64,000 nucleotides of DNA from Roseiarcus sp963822215 (GTDB lineage Bacteria; Pseudomonadota; Alphaproteobacteria; Rhizobiales; Beijerinckiaceae). Below the pieces are notes generated by a model. The model did not search any database. It was not told the origin of the DNA and saw nothing but the letters and a program-made list of their open reading frames with translations. The first letter of the stretch is position 1. Every line of letters begins with the position of its first letter. The position numbers and the translations under genes were made by a program. Where the stretch lies: contig CAWGGX010000003.1 in the NCBI GenBank assembly GCA_963822215.1, positions 62,001 to 126,000 of the forward strand. Direction: 5' to 3'. Below, one piece after another: positions 52,348-61,070 of this stretch.

Positions 52348-52776
52348 ATGTCCAACGTCTACGAGAGCGACTTTTACGCCTGGGCGATGGAGCAGGCGGC
52401 GCTGCTGCGCGAGCGTCGGCTCGACGCGGCCGACATCGACAACATCGCCGAGGAGATCGAGAGCATGGGGCGAGGGGAGAAGCGCGAGCTTGTCAACCGG
52501 CTGGCGGTCCTCCTTCTGCATCTGTTGAAATGGCAGTTTCAGCCGGGGTTTCGCAGCCCGAGCTGGGGCGCAACGATCCGTGAGCAGCGCTTGAGGCTGC
52601 GCAACCATCTGGATGACAACCCGAGTCTCAGGACCCATCTCGCCGAAGCCTTGGCGCGGGCCTACGAACTCGCCGTCATCGGCGCCGCGCGCGAAACGGG
52701 CTTGCCCGAGAGCGCGTTTCCCAGCACGGCGCCTTATCGCGTCGAGCAGGCGGTCGACGACGCTTTCTGGCCTTAG
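52348..52776 (+). CDS. DUF29-family protein
   Basis: ATG 52348 starts MSNVYESDFYAWAMEQAALL, RERRLDAADIDNIAEEIESM, GRGEKRELVNRLAVLLLHLL, the standard DUF29 pattern. The product of 142 residues is mostly helical, cytoplasmic and of unknown function; the family is very common in cyanobacteria and some alphaproteobacteria, often in several copies. A decayed paralogue lies on the other side of the TIR-STAND gene. The frame is open upstream to 52243, but MSN is the usual start. Confidence 0.85.
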   Translation: MSNVYESDFYAWAMEQAALLRERRLDAADIDNIAEEIESMGRGEKRELVNRLAVLLLHLLKWQFQPGFRSPSWGATIREQRLRLRNHLDDNPSLRTHLAEALARAYELAVIGAARETGLPESAFPSTAPYRVEQAVDDAFWP

Positions 52777-52846
52777 GGAACAGGTTCCAAGGCTCCGCAG
52801 CCTCCGCCGTTGGAGCGCGCCAGCACGTCGAGGCGGCGGCTCTCTC

Positions 52847-53425
52847 TCACCGGCAGCGCGGGTTCGACCCGATCTCGCGAGCGTCGATGACCCGGCCGTT
52901 GGCATTGGCGAGCTGCACGCACTCCCGCGTCATGGGATTGAAATAGATGCTGAAGATCCCGGCGCCGACCACCGTCGTGCCAACGTTGCGGTATCCGCGG
53001 GACGCCATCGCGGCCAGAGCCTGGCCGGGCTCCATGCCCTTGACGTTGGGAATACCGACAGGCTGAGGCGTGCGAGGCGCTACCGGGGGGCCGCCATAGC
53101 CGGGTCCGTTTTCGCCGGGTCCGCCAAAGCCAGGTCGGCCATCGCCAGGTCCGTTGTAGCCAGGTCCGTTGTCGTCGGGGCCGCCAGGCGGAGGCTCCCG
53201 CCACGGCCGCCCGCCCGGTCCCTCGCCCTCGTCCTCGCCGTCGCGCTCGCGTTGCGCGGCGCGACATCCCTCCCGGTAGGCGCGGCCGTCCCGCTCCTGG
53301 TCGTATCGGCCGGCGAGACAGTCGTAGTAGCCGCGATGATATTCGCGCGATTCCGGCGAAGCCGAGACTGGCGCGGCGACGGACAGCAACAGCGTCGCCA
53401 CGCCAATCGTCAATAAATCTTTCAT
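52847..53425 (-). CDS. Exported protein with Gly/Pro-rich repeats
   Basis: ATG 53425 follows GGGGG. A signal peptide (MKDLLTIGVATLLLSVAAPV...SA) is followed by YHRGYYDCLAGRYDQERDGR with two cysteines. A low-complexity linker of G-P-G-x-N/G units (PGYNGPGDGRPGFGGPGENG) comes next. The C-terminal domain (about 65 residues) reads MEPGQALAAMASRGYRNVGT and TRECVQLANANGRVIDARE. That final domain is found behind such linkers in many rhizobial exported proteins, function unknown. Its 3' end overlaps the copied sequence downstream of the DUF29 gene. Confidence 0.65.
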   Translation of the reverse strand: MKDLLTIGVATLLLSVAAPVSASPESREYHRGYYDCLAGRYDQERDGRAYREGCRAAQRERDGEDEGEGPGGRPWREPPPGGPDDNGPGYNGPGDGRPGFGGPGENGPGYGGPPVAPRTPQPVGIPNVKGMEPGQALAAMASRGYRNVGTTVVGAGIFSIYFNPMTRECVQLANANGRVIDAREIGSNPRCR

Positions 53426-53694
53426 AAGGTCTGCCCCCTGGCCTCGAATCGGGTTGACGGCAAAATCCACGCTTCGCATGCAAAAACAAGCTGGCTTTTC
53501 GCTTCATCGAAGAAGCCGCCGCGAGCGCCACCGGCGCAAAGGCTTAGTCCGCCGCGATCCCAGCGAGTACGAATTTGCGGTAGGATTGCCTGCCGACTAA
53601 AGGACATGCGCCGTCCAGCATGTTCGAGTGCTGCGTCACATCGCAAATGGACGACGGTTTCGTTGCGTGCAAACGCCAAGCAGGGAGGGCGCGA

Positions 53695-54588
53695 ATGATC
53701 ATCCGGTCGCTTGACGATGTGACCCACGACGCCCTCGCGGCCATGGCTCGGACCGAGGAGCCACGCCTGCGCGAGCTCCTCACCGCCCTCGTCAAGCACC
53801 TGCACGCCTTCGTCCGCGAAACCCGGCTCACCGAGGCCGAATATCGGGCCGCGACGGCGATCGTGAACGAGATCGGCCGGCGGTCGAACGACTCCCACAA
53901 CGAGGCCGTGCTGATGGCGGGGTCGCTCGGCGTGTCGTCGCTCGTCTGCCTCCTCAACAACGGCGTCGACGGAAGCGCTGAAACCTCGCAGTCGCTGCTC
54001 GGCCCGTTCTGGCGGCTTCATTCGCCGCGGGTCGCCAACGGCGGCTCGCTGCTTCGCTCCGCGACGCCGGGCGAGGCTCTGCTGGTGACCGGTCGCGTGG
54101 TCGACGCGTCGGGCGCGCCGATCGAGGGTGCGGAGGTCGACATCTGGCACGCCTCTCCCGTCGGCCTCTACGAGAACCAGGATTCTGAGCAGGCCGAGAT
54201 GAACCTGCGCGGCAAGTTTGTGACCGACGTCGACGGCCGATTCTGGTTCTCGACAGTGAAGATGGTCGGCTATCCCATTCCGACCGACGGCGTCGTCGGA
54301 CGCCTGCTCAGCGCGCAGAACCGCCAGCCGAAACGGCCGGCGCATCTGCACGCTTTGATCGTCAAGGCGGGCTACAAGGTCCTCATCTCGCAGGTCTACG
54401 ACCCCGACGACCCGAACCTCGAGGACGACCCGCAGTTCGGCGTCACCAAGGCGCTGATCGGCGCCTTCGCGCGGCACGACGAGCCGCACCCGAGCGACGC
54501 CTCGATCCGGCCGCCGTGGCATTCGCTCGCGCACACGTACGTGATGCAAGAGGGCGAGACGGTCCTGCCCCAGCCGCCGATCAAGTGA
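53695..54588 (+). CDS. Intradiol ring-cleavage dioxygenase, hydroxyquinol/catechol 1,2-dioxygenase type
   Basis: ATG 53695 follows GGGAGGG. The 297-residue product has the N-terminal helical dimerisation domain (TRLTEAEYRAATAIVNEIGR) and the beta-sandwich. The Fe(III) ligands are Tyr in VGLYENQ, Tyr in VGYPIPTDG and the histidines in RPAHLHALI. It opens aromatic diols between the two hydroxyl-bearing carbons to a muconate-type acid. Length and N-terminal domain fit hydroxyquinol or catechol enzymes; the exact substrate is not readable. The racemase-like gene downstream is on the other strand. No other pathway enzymes are nearby. Confidence 0.85.
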   Translation: MIIRSLDDVTHDALAAMARTEEPRLRELLTALVKHLHAFVRETRLTEAEYRAATAIVNEIGRRSNDSHNEAVLMAGSLGVSSLVCLLNNGVDGSAETSQSLLGPFWRLHSPRVANGGSLLRSATPGEALLVTGRVVDASGAPIEGAEVDIWHASPVGLYENQDSEQAEMNLRGKFVTDVDGRFWFSTVKMVGYPIPTDGVVGRLLSAQNRQPKRPAHLHALIVKAGYKVLISQVYDPDDPNLEDDPQFGVTKALIGAFARHDEPHPSDASIRPPWHSLAHTYVMQEGETVLPQPPIK

Positions 54589-54594
54589 GGGCGC

Positions 54595-54775
54595 GTCCCC
54601 CTCGCCCCGCGCGATCGGGGAGAGGCATAGCTCGTCGAGAGACGGGCGCCTTTCGACGACCTATGGGTGAGGGGCCGCGCAAATGTTCGATCGCTGGTGC
54701 CGCCCCTCATCCGGCGCTACGCGCCACCTTCTCCCCGCGTGCGGGGCGAAGGGTATGTTGGCGAGAACTTCGAGA
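54595..54775. repeat. REP-like palindromic repeat cluster
   Basis: The stretch contains short palindromes typical of extragenic repeats in Hyphomicrobiales: CCCCGCGCGATCGGGG (54607), CCCCTCATCCGGCGCTACGC (54705), GCGCTACGCGCC and TTCTCCCCGCGTGCGGGG. It lies between two convergent genes and overlaps the last codons of the racemase-like gene. Confidence 0.6.
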
Positions 54776-55481
54776 ATTCCCCCGCATAGGCCTTGGCCAG
54801 CGGCGGGGCGTAGCTGTTGCGTTTCGAGGTCCTCAAGCCCAGCCTCGCCAGCGTCTCGGCGAGGCCGACCGCGCAGGCGACGCCGTCGAGCACCGGAACG
54901 CCGGCTTTCTGTTCGAGGTCGCGCGCGAGATCGGTCATGCCGGCGCAGCCGAGCACGATCGCTTCGGCGCTCTCCTCGGCGAGGGCGCGAAAAATCTCGC
55001 TCTCAATCGCGCGACGGGCCGCCGAACCTTCCTCTTCGAGCGCCAGCACGGGCACATCGGCGGCGCGCACACGGGCGCAGCGCGACACGAGACCGTATTT
55101 GACCAGGTTCTTTTCGATCGGGGCGATCGAGCGGGGCAGGGTGGTCACGACGCTGAATTTTTCCGCGATCAGGCTCGCCAGATGGAACGCCGCCTCGCCG
55201 ATGCCGACGACCGGCGCGGCGGTTGCGCAGCGCGCAGCCTCGAGCCCGGTGTCGTCGAAGCAGGCGACGACGAAGGCGTCGGCCTCTGGCGCCTTAGCGA
55301 TCTCGGCCAAAAGCCCCGGCACGGCGAAGGCCTCGTCGAAATAGCCCTCGATGCTCGCGGGCCCGAAGTCGGGATTGACCGCGCGGATCGCGACGCCCGG
55401 CGAAGCCGCGGCCCGGGCCGCCGCGCCGATCTTGGCCGTCATCGAGGCGGTCGTGTTGGGATTGACGACGCAGATCAGCAT
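54717..55481 (-). CDS. Asp/Glu/hydantoin racemase-family protein
   Basis: ATG 55481 follows GAGGGAGA. The product begins MLICVVNPNTTASMTAKIGA. The two active-site cysteines of the superfamily are visible in DAFVVACFDDTGLEAAR and AIVLGCAGMTDLARDLE. The family includes hydantoin racemase, aspartate racemase and maleate isomerase; the pattern NPNTTASMT is nearest the hydantoin-racemase group. The last about 20 residues (FSPTYPSPRTRGEGGA) come from the REP-like repeat, so the original stop may have been lost. Confidence 0.8.
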   Translation of the reverse strand: MLICVVNPNTTASMTAKIGAAARAAASPGVAIRAVNPDFGPASIEGYFDEAFAVPGLLAEIAKAPEADAFVVACFDDTGLEAARCATAAPVVGIGEAAFHLASLIAEKFSVVTTLPRSIAPIEKNLVKYGLVSRCARVRAADVPVLALEEEGSAARRAIESEIFRALAEESAEAIVLGCAGMTDLARDLEQKAGVPVLDGVACAVGLAETLARLGLRTSKRNSYAPPLAKAYAGEFSKFSPTYPSPRTRGEGGA

Positions 55482-55729
55482 GGATTCTCCCTCGGACTTC
55501 GCCGCCCAGACAGAGATGCTGCACGCGGTCATCCTTGACAAGGTCCGCCAACAAACTCGCGATGCGAGCTCCGTTCCGTCCGTCCCGCGTCACTGTGTCG
55601 CCGGGCTTTTTCGCAGCATCGCGAGCGGCGGACGGCCGGGCGTCTTGCGCCCGTCGCCGGCGGCTCCTAAAGCCTCTCGGAGACGCCGGGCCGCCTTGTC
55701 CGGCAAGCGTTCCATCGGAGGGAACCAGC

Positions 55730-56956
55730 ATGTCGCACAAGATTCTTGTCGCCCAGGGCGGGGGCCCGACGGCGGTGATCAACCAGTCGCTGGTCGGGGT
55801 CGCGCTCGAGGCGAGGCGCTTTTCCAGCATCTCCCACGTCTATGGCGCCCTGCACGGCGTGCGCGGCATCGTCAACGACGACCTCGTCGATCTCGGCCAG
55901 GAAACGGTCGCCAATCTCGAGGCGGTCGCCGCGACGCCCGCCTCGGCGCTCGGCTCGACCCGCGACAAGCCGGATCTGAAATATTGCCAGGAGATCTTCA
56001 AGGTCCTGAAGGCGCACGCAATCGACACGTTCTTCTACATTGGCGGCAACGATTCCTCGGACACGGTGCGCATCGTCGCCGACGAAGCCAAGAAGGGCGG
56101 CCATGGGCTGCGCGCCATCCACATCCCGAAGACGATCGACAATGATCTCGTCGGCTTCGACCACGTGCCCGGCTATCCGTCGGCGGCGCGCTTCGTCGCG
56201 CAGGCCTTCGCCGGCGCCAACCTCGACAACGCGGCGCTCCCGGGCGTCTACTGCGCGGTCGTGATGGGACGCCATGCGGGCTTCCTCACAGCGGCTTCGG
56301 CGCTGGCGCGCAAATATCCGGGCGACGGCCCGCATCTCATCTACCTGCCGGAGCGCACCTTCGTCGTCGACAAATTCCTCGCCGACGTGAAGGACGTCTA
56401 CGAGCAGCACGGGCGCTGCATCATCGCGGCCTCCGAAGGCATCCACGACGAGAAGGGCGAGGCGATCATCACCAAGCTCGTCGGCAAGGCGGAGAAGGAC
56501 GCGCACGGCAACGTGCAGCTCTCCGGCACCGGCGCGCTCGCCGACCTGCTGTGCGAGGAGGTGAAGAACAAGCTCGGCATCAAGCGCGTGCGCGGCGACA
56601 CCTTTGGGTACCTGCAGCGCTCGTTCGTCGGCTGCGTCAGCAAGGTCGATCAGCGCGAGGCGCGCGAGGTCGGCGAGAAGGCGGTGCAATACGCCGTCGG
56701 CGGCGCTGAGACCGGCTCGGTCTCCATCCAGCGCGTCGGCAACTACGCCGTCGACTATCCGCTGATCCCGATCGAGGCGGTGGCCGGCAAGACCCGGGTG
56801 ATGGAGGACCACTTCATCAACGCGCGGGCCAACGACGTGACGGCGGATTTCTTCCGCTATGCGCGGCCGCTGGTCGGCCTCGACATGCCAGAGGTCGCGA
56901 CGCTACGGGCCGCCAAGGTCGCGAAGGCGGGCGTGCTCCAGGGCGACGTGACCTGA
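55730..56956 (+). CDS. pfp: Pyrophosphate-dependent 6-phosphofructokinase
   Basis: ATG 55730 follows GGAGGG. The 408-residue protein phosphorylates fructose 6-phosphate reversibly. It has VAQGGGPTAVINQSLVG, IGGNDSSDTVRI, the substrate motif PKTIDNDLVGFDHVPGYPSA and VMGRHAGFLTAASALARKYP. ATP enzymes carry GGDG at the nucleotide site, while PPi enzymes carry GGDD or similar; here GGND plus PKTIDND points to pyrophosphate. This enzyme type is common in methylotrophic and phototrophic alphaproteobacteria. It stands alone and faces the antiporter gene convergently. Confidence 0.85.
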   Translation: MSHKILVAQGGGPTAVINQSLVGVALEARRFSSISHVYGALHGVRGIVNDDLVDLGQETVANLEAVAATPASALGSTRDKPDLKYCQEIFKVLKAHAIDTFFYIGGNDSSDTVRIVADEAKKGGHGLRAIHIPKTIDNDLVGFDHVPGYPSAARFVAQAFAGANLDNAALPGVYCAVVMGRHAGFLTAASALARKYPGDGPHLIYLPERTFVVDKFLADVKDVYEQHGRCIIAASEGIHDEKGEAIITKLVGKAEKDAHGNVQLSGTGALADLLCEEVKNKLGIKRVRGDTFGYLQRSFVGCVSKVDQREAREVGEKAVQYAVGGAETGSVSIQRVGNYAVDYPLIPIEAVAGKTRVMEDHFINARANDVTADFFRYARPLVGLDMPEVATLRAAKVAKAGVLQGDVT

Positions 56957-56977
56957 GAGGCGCCCTGGCGGTGGCGT

Positions 56978-57066
56978 TGTAGCCGCGGTCGTTGACCGCG
57001 GGCCGCGATCACCGATCGCGGCTACAGTCGCTGACGGCCGGAGGAGATCGGCGAGCGCGGCTACAA
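56978..57066. repeat. Palindromic repeat between convergent genes
   Basis: TGTAGCCGCGGTC (56978-56990) and GATCGCGGCTACA (57014-57026) pair with one mismatch. A third related unit, GCGCGGCTACAATCG, lies at 57052-57066 and enters the antiporter's last codons. It may act as a shared transcription end. Confidence 0.5.
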
Positions 57067-58293
57067 TCGGTCGCGCTTCGCCGGCGTGAGGCCAAGCCAT
57101 GCCAGCGCAAACGGCGCCGTCAGGCCCGGAACGATGACCGAGAACGCCACCACCGCGAAGGCGACGATCAGGATGTCGGCGCGCTGCGCAAGGTCGTAGG
57201 GCAGGGCGAGCGCCAGCGCCAGGGCCAGCGCGCCGCGCAAGCCTCCCCACCACAGGAGGTGCTGATCGTTGAGCGGGATCGCCCAGCGCGTCCGCGCCAG
57301 CGCGAGGCAGACCGGATAGACCGCAATCGCCCGTCCGGCGAGGGCGAAGAGCACGGCGAGGGTGAGCGCACGCCAGCCCTCGCGGGAAAAGTCGATCGTC
57401 GCCATGGCTGAACCGATCAGCAGGAACACCAGCGAGTTGGCGAGAAACGCGGCGAACTCCCAGAACTGGAGCACGAACGTGCGGCCGTGAGCGGTCAGCG
57501 CCAGGCCGAATCCGTTCTTCGATCCCATCAGCACGCCGAGATTGCCCATGACAATGCCGGCCGTCACGGTTGCCAGCACCCCCGAGGCGCCGACCCGCTC
57601 GGCGACCAGAAACGAGCCGAAGGCGGCGAGCGCGGTCACCGCGGTTTCGACAAGGTAGTCGTCGGAGGTTCCGGCGACCGCCACCGCCCCGAGGCCGACG
57701 ATGAGCCCGACCGCGACGCCGCCGCCCGCGATCTCGACCAGCGCCGCGACGACGCCGAACGGACCGCCCGAAGCGGCGGCGCCGTGGGCGGCCCAGGCGA
57801 GGACGAGGGTGAAGAGGACGGCCGCCGCGCCGTCGTTGACGAGGCTTTCGGCCTCGATCAGGAGCCTCAGGCGCCCCGTGACGCCGGTCTCGCGCAGGAG
57901 CGCGATTACCGCGATCGGGTCGGTGGCGGCGATCAGCGCCCCGAACGCCAGCGCCGGCTCGACCCGCCAGCCGAGGACATAAATGAGCGCCCCCGCGACG
58001 ACGGAGGCGCAGAGCAGGACTCCGACCGAGGCGAGACTGAGGACTGGGACGAGGTCCCGCCGCAGATCGGCCCAGTGGATATTCAACGCCGCCTCGAACA
58101 GCAGCGGCGGCAGGACGACGTCGAAGATGAGGTCGTGCGTCAGCGCGAGTCCGGCGTCGACACGGAAAAAGGCGAGCGACGCTCCCGCGAGGACGAGGCC
58201 GACCGTATAGGGCAGTCTCAGCCGCCGCGCCGCGAGCGCAACGAGAATGGCGAGTCCGAGAAGGCCGAGGGCGCGGAACAGCAGGACGTCCAT
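57061..58293 (-). CDS. CPA1-type Na+/H+ antiporter
   Basis: The product has 410 residues from ATG 58293 (MDVLLFRALGLLGLAILVAL) with about 12 membrane helices. The ion-binding region is ALIAATDPIAVIALLRETG (TDP motif of helix 5) and AESLVNDGAAAVLF (the ND motif of helix 6), both hallmarks of NhaP/NhaK-like cation:proton antiporters; RLRLPYTVGLVLAG lies in helix 2. It exchanges protons for Na+ or K+ across the inner membrane for pH and ion balance. The frame is open further upstream to 58494 but without similarity. The upstream region carries no operon partner. Confidence 0.9.
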   Translation of the reverse strand: MDVLLFRALGLLGLAILVALAARRLRLPYTVGLVLAGASLAFFRVDAGLALTHDLIFDVVLPPLLFEAALNIHWADLRRDLVPVLSLASVGVLLCASVVAGALIYVLGWRVEPALAFGALIAATDPIAVIALLRETGVTGRLRLLIEAESLVNDGAAAVLFTLVLAWAAHGAAASGGPFGVVAALVEIAGGGVAVGLIVGLGAVAVAGTSDDYLVETAVTALAAFGSFLVAERVGASGVLATVTAGIVMGNLGVLMGSKNGFGLALTAHGRTFVLQFWEFAAFLANSLVFLLIGSAMATIDFSREGWRALTLAVLFALAGRAIAVYPVCLALARTRWAIPLNDQHLLWWGGLRGALALALALALPYDLAQRADILIVAFAVVAFSVIVPGLTAPFALAWLGLTPAKRDRL

Positions 58294-58879
58294 GGGGACG
58301 TGTGTATCCGCGCGGGCGCCCGAGGGGAACCTTGGGCCCGCTCGAGCGGGATGATTTGAGGTTCGCGCATATCCTGAATTGGCGAGCGGTGGGCGCGCCG
58401 CTCCGGGGGGTGAAGGGCGACAACTCGCCCCGCAAAACCGAAGCCGCAACCCGTTCGCGAAGATTCGTCCCCCTTCCGGTTCGGCAAAAAGCATCTCGCT
58501 CTCGGTCCGCCGCCGACGATCCGGTTTCCCTGCTAGCAGGGAATATTTTTGCGCCGTGGTGGCGCTCCGTTTCGGGAAACCCTGCGAGGTCAGGGCGTTG
58601 CCGGCTTTTCAACCCACCAGTTGCGGGATGGCGCGGGCGCGGATCAGGGAATTTCAAACGACCGGAACAGGGAATTATCAGGCGATTTCGGAGCGGATCA
58701 GGGAAAGAACAGGCGGGCGAAAACGGGGCGCCGGACCGGGCGCGGTCGGGTTGCAAGGCGTCGCCGAATTTCCCTTTCCACGCGCATAGAATAGCTTGCC
58801 CCCGGGCGAAGACCCGAGGGTGGCCCATGCGAGCGGTCGGATGGGGAGCCGCGTGAACAGTTCCAGAATCAATCTTGCG
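58294..58879. other. Gene-free stretch with short CAGGGAA repeats
   Basis: About 590 bases hold no supported gene. CAGGGAA or close variants recur at about 58534, 58646, 58669 and 58697 with irregular spacing, a pattern I associate with decayed insertion sequences. No transposase is visible. Confidence 0.45.
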
Positions 58880-60229
58880 CTAAGGCGCGGCGGCCATGCG
58901 CTGGCCGGCGCGGAGAAAGCGTTCCGGGTCAACCGGTTCGCCGTCGATTCTCACCTCATAATGCAGATGCGGGCCGGTCGCGCGGCCCGTCGAGCCGAGA
59001 CCTCCAACGACCGCGCCCTGTTCGACCGCATCGCCTTCGCCAACCAGGACGTCGGACAGATGGGCGTAGCGGCTGGTCAGGCCGTCGCCGTGGTCGATCT
59101 CGACCATGAGGCCATAACCGCCCATCGGCCCTGCATGCACCACCTGGCCGGCGCCGGTCGCGCGGATCTCGGCGCCATAGGGCTCGACGAGATCGACGCC
59201 CGTATGGAGGGCGGGGCGGCCGAGAAACGGATCGACACGGTAGCCGAACGGGGAGGCGACGCGCGGTTCGCCCGCGAGCGGTTCGCCCAGCGGCACATAG
59301 GGCATCAGCGCCCGGAGCTTGGCGGCGAACGCGACGTCGCGGGAGGCGCGCGCCACCGCGCGATCGAAAGCGGATGCGGCGGGGCCGCCGTCGACCGGGA
59401 CCGGGACGAACGGGCCGCCGACATTGGACGTCGGACCGTGCGCCGCGAGCTTTGCGGCGTCGAGCCCGACGTCGGCGAGGATCGCCGTATCGCGGTCAGC
59501 GGCTTCGGTCGCGACGCGGTCGACGGCGGCGAGCGCCCTCATCTGGCCGCTCTCGATCCGGTTGAGGGAGCGATCGACGAAGGCGAGGCGGGTGGAGGGA
59601 TCGAGATTGGGGTTCGCCGCCAGGGTCCCGAAGCGCGGCGCGGGCGCGCTGTCCAGGCGGCCGAGCGTATTGGCGGGCGGACGGGGCTGCGCGGGCCGTG
59701 TGGGAAGTCCGGGCGCAGAGGGGGCGTATGCGCGCGCCGCGCCGAAATCCGGCGCGTCCGCGGCGGTGGGCGAGCCCAAGGTCTTCGGCGCAAGGCTCTG
59801 GATGGCGCCGACCGCATCCGGCGCGGAACGAGCGGCCGACCGTCGCGCCGCGTCGCGCGCGGCTTCCTCCGCCAGCGCGCCGACAACGGCGGCGCGCTTC
59901 TCGAGGCTGATCTGTCGGTCGACGACGCCCCTGAGGCGCGCTTCGAGCGCATCGGTCTCTGCCGCGGCCCGGCCCGCAGTCTGTTCCGTCCGCGGGGTGG
60001 GATCGGTCCGGGCGACGGGCAACGCGACGACGCCCGGGAATCGGTCGGCGGATGCGAGTTCGAAGGCGCCGGCGAGGCCGAAGCCGAGCGAAGCGGGCAG
60101 AAGGGCGACGAGCGTCCAGAACGCCGCGGGGGCCAGCATGGCGGTGCGAATGGCGTCGCCGCGCGAGATCGAAATAAAATAATGCGTGGCCGGCAAGCCG
60201 AGCCCACTACCGTACCCCGGCAACGTCAT
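58880..60229 (-). CDS. M23-family murein peptidase, membrane-anchored
   Basis: One N-terminal membrane helix (AMLAPAAFWTLVALLPASLG) is followed by a long Ala/Pro-rich periplasmic region with a helical part. The C-terminal LytM domain comes next: PFGYRVDPFLGRPALHTGVD with the first His/Asp zinc ligands and GRATGPHLHYEVRIDGEPVD with HxH. A complete metal site suggests real endopeptidase activity on cell-wall cross-links. ATG 60229 is favoured because GGAG lies nine bases upstream; ATG 60277 is in frame but lacks a site. A terminator separates it from the Bcp gene. Confidence 0.85.
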   Translation of the reverse strand: MTLPGYGSGLGLPATHYFISISRGDAIRTAMLAPAAFWTLVALLPASLGFGLAGAFELASADRFPGVVALPVARTDPTPRTEQTAGRAAAETDALEARLRGVVDRQISLEKRAAVVGALAEEAARDAARRSAARSAPDAVGAIQSLAPKTLGSPTAADAPDFGAARAYAPSAPGLPTRPAQPRPPANTLGRLDSAPAPRFGTLAANPNLDPSTRLAFVDRSLNRIESGQMRALAAVDRVATEAADRDTAILADVGLDAAKLAAHGPTSNVGGPFVPVPVDGGPAASAFDRAVARASRDVAFAAKLRALMPYVPLGEPLAGEPRVASPFGYRVDPFLGRPALHTGVDLVEPYGAEIRATGAGQVVHAGPMGGYGLMVEIDHGDGLTSRYAHLSDVLVGEGDAVEQGAVVGGLGSTGRATGPHLHYEVRIDGEPVDPERFLRAGQRMAAAP

Positions 60230-60312
60230 TCGTCGGCGCTCCGTCGCCTTAAGCGAATCAGGCGACTTCGGCCCCATAGACGAGCATTAGGGTTAACATC
60301 GACCAAAGGAAC

Positions 60313-60338
60313 GCGGCCCGTGCCGACGCGCGGGCCGC
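60313..60338 (-). terminator. Hairpin after the peroxiredoxin gene
   Basis: GCGGCCCG (60313-60320) and CGGGCCGC (60331-60338) pair fully. On the minus strand GTTCCTTTGG follows, a weak T-rich tail. It lies 20 bases after the Bcp stop and probably ends its transcript. Confidence 0.5.
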
Positions 60339-60357
60339 TCCGGTCAGATCGGGCGCG

Positions 60358-60828
60358 CTACAGCGCCTTCACGGCCGCCAGCACCGCCTCGGCGTGTTTT
60401 GGCACCTTGACCTTGCGCCAGATCCTGGCGATCCGGCCGTCCCTTCCGATCAGGAAGGTCGAGCGCTCGACGCCGAAATACTTGCGCCCGTACATGCTCT
60501 TTTCCTTCCATACCCCGTAGGCCTCGATCGCCGTGCGACCAGGGTCGGCGCCGAGCGCCACCGAAAGTTGGTGCTTGGTCTTGAACTTGTCGTGACTGGC
60601 GGCGCTGTCGGGCGAAACGCCGATGACGACGGCCCCGGCGTCGTCGAATTCGGGCTTGAGCCCGCTGAACGCGATCGCCTCGGCTGTGCAGCCGGAGGTG
60701 TCGTCCTTGGGGTAGAAATAGAGGACGACGGGCTTGCCCTGGAGCTCCGCGAGCCGCGCCTCCCCGCCGCCGTCGGTTGGCAGCGTGAAGTCCGGGGCGG
60801 GATCGCCCTCTTCGAGTTCTTTCGCCAT
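60358..60828 (-). CDS. bcp: Bcp-type thiol peroxidase (peroxiredoxin)
   Basis: The product has 156 residues from ATG 60828 (MAKELEEGDPAPDFTLPTDG). The peroxidatic cysteine is in YPKDDTSGCTAEAIAF. The resolving Cys found five residues later in E. coli Bcp is replaced here (CTAEAIA), so it is probably a 1-Cys form or resolves with another thiol. It reduces peroxides with thioredoxin or glutathione. An upstream ATG at 60849 is in frame. It is transcribed divergently from the AsmA-like gene. Confidence 0.9.
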   Translation of the reverse strand: MAKELEEGDPAPDFTLPTDGGGEARLAELQGKPVVLYFYPKDDTSGCTAEAIAFSGLKPEFDDAGAVVIGVSPDSAASHDKFKTKHQLSVALGADPGRTAIEAYGVWKEKSMYGRKYFGVERSTFLIGRDGRIARIWRKVKVPKHAEAVLAAVKAL

Positions 60829-61070
60829 GTCGCCCTCGATTTGTCTCATTGTCGATTCAATGCCAACGGCGCGTCCGTTGCGCCCATCAGGTTGGCCCGC
60901 GGACGGGAGCGTTTCAAGCGTGCGTCGGCGCCGCCCTGGGGATAGCCGGCCAAGCGGCGCCCTCGAATCCGCCTCAAAGGCGCTTATAACCGGCCGCGCC
61001 GCCAGGAGAGGATCGTCGTCGTTTGGTCAGCAGGTTCTGGGTCGGACGCCGCGCGCGCGCAAAGGCCGCC

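Noticed and set aside
54595..54775. CRISPR-like look of the palindromes after the dioxygenase gene
   Set aside because: Units differ in length and spacing; they fit REP-type extragenic palindromes.
56903..58828. 641-codon minus-strand frame over the antiporter
   Set aside because: Arg/Pro-rich shadow in another frame of the antiporter gene.
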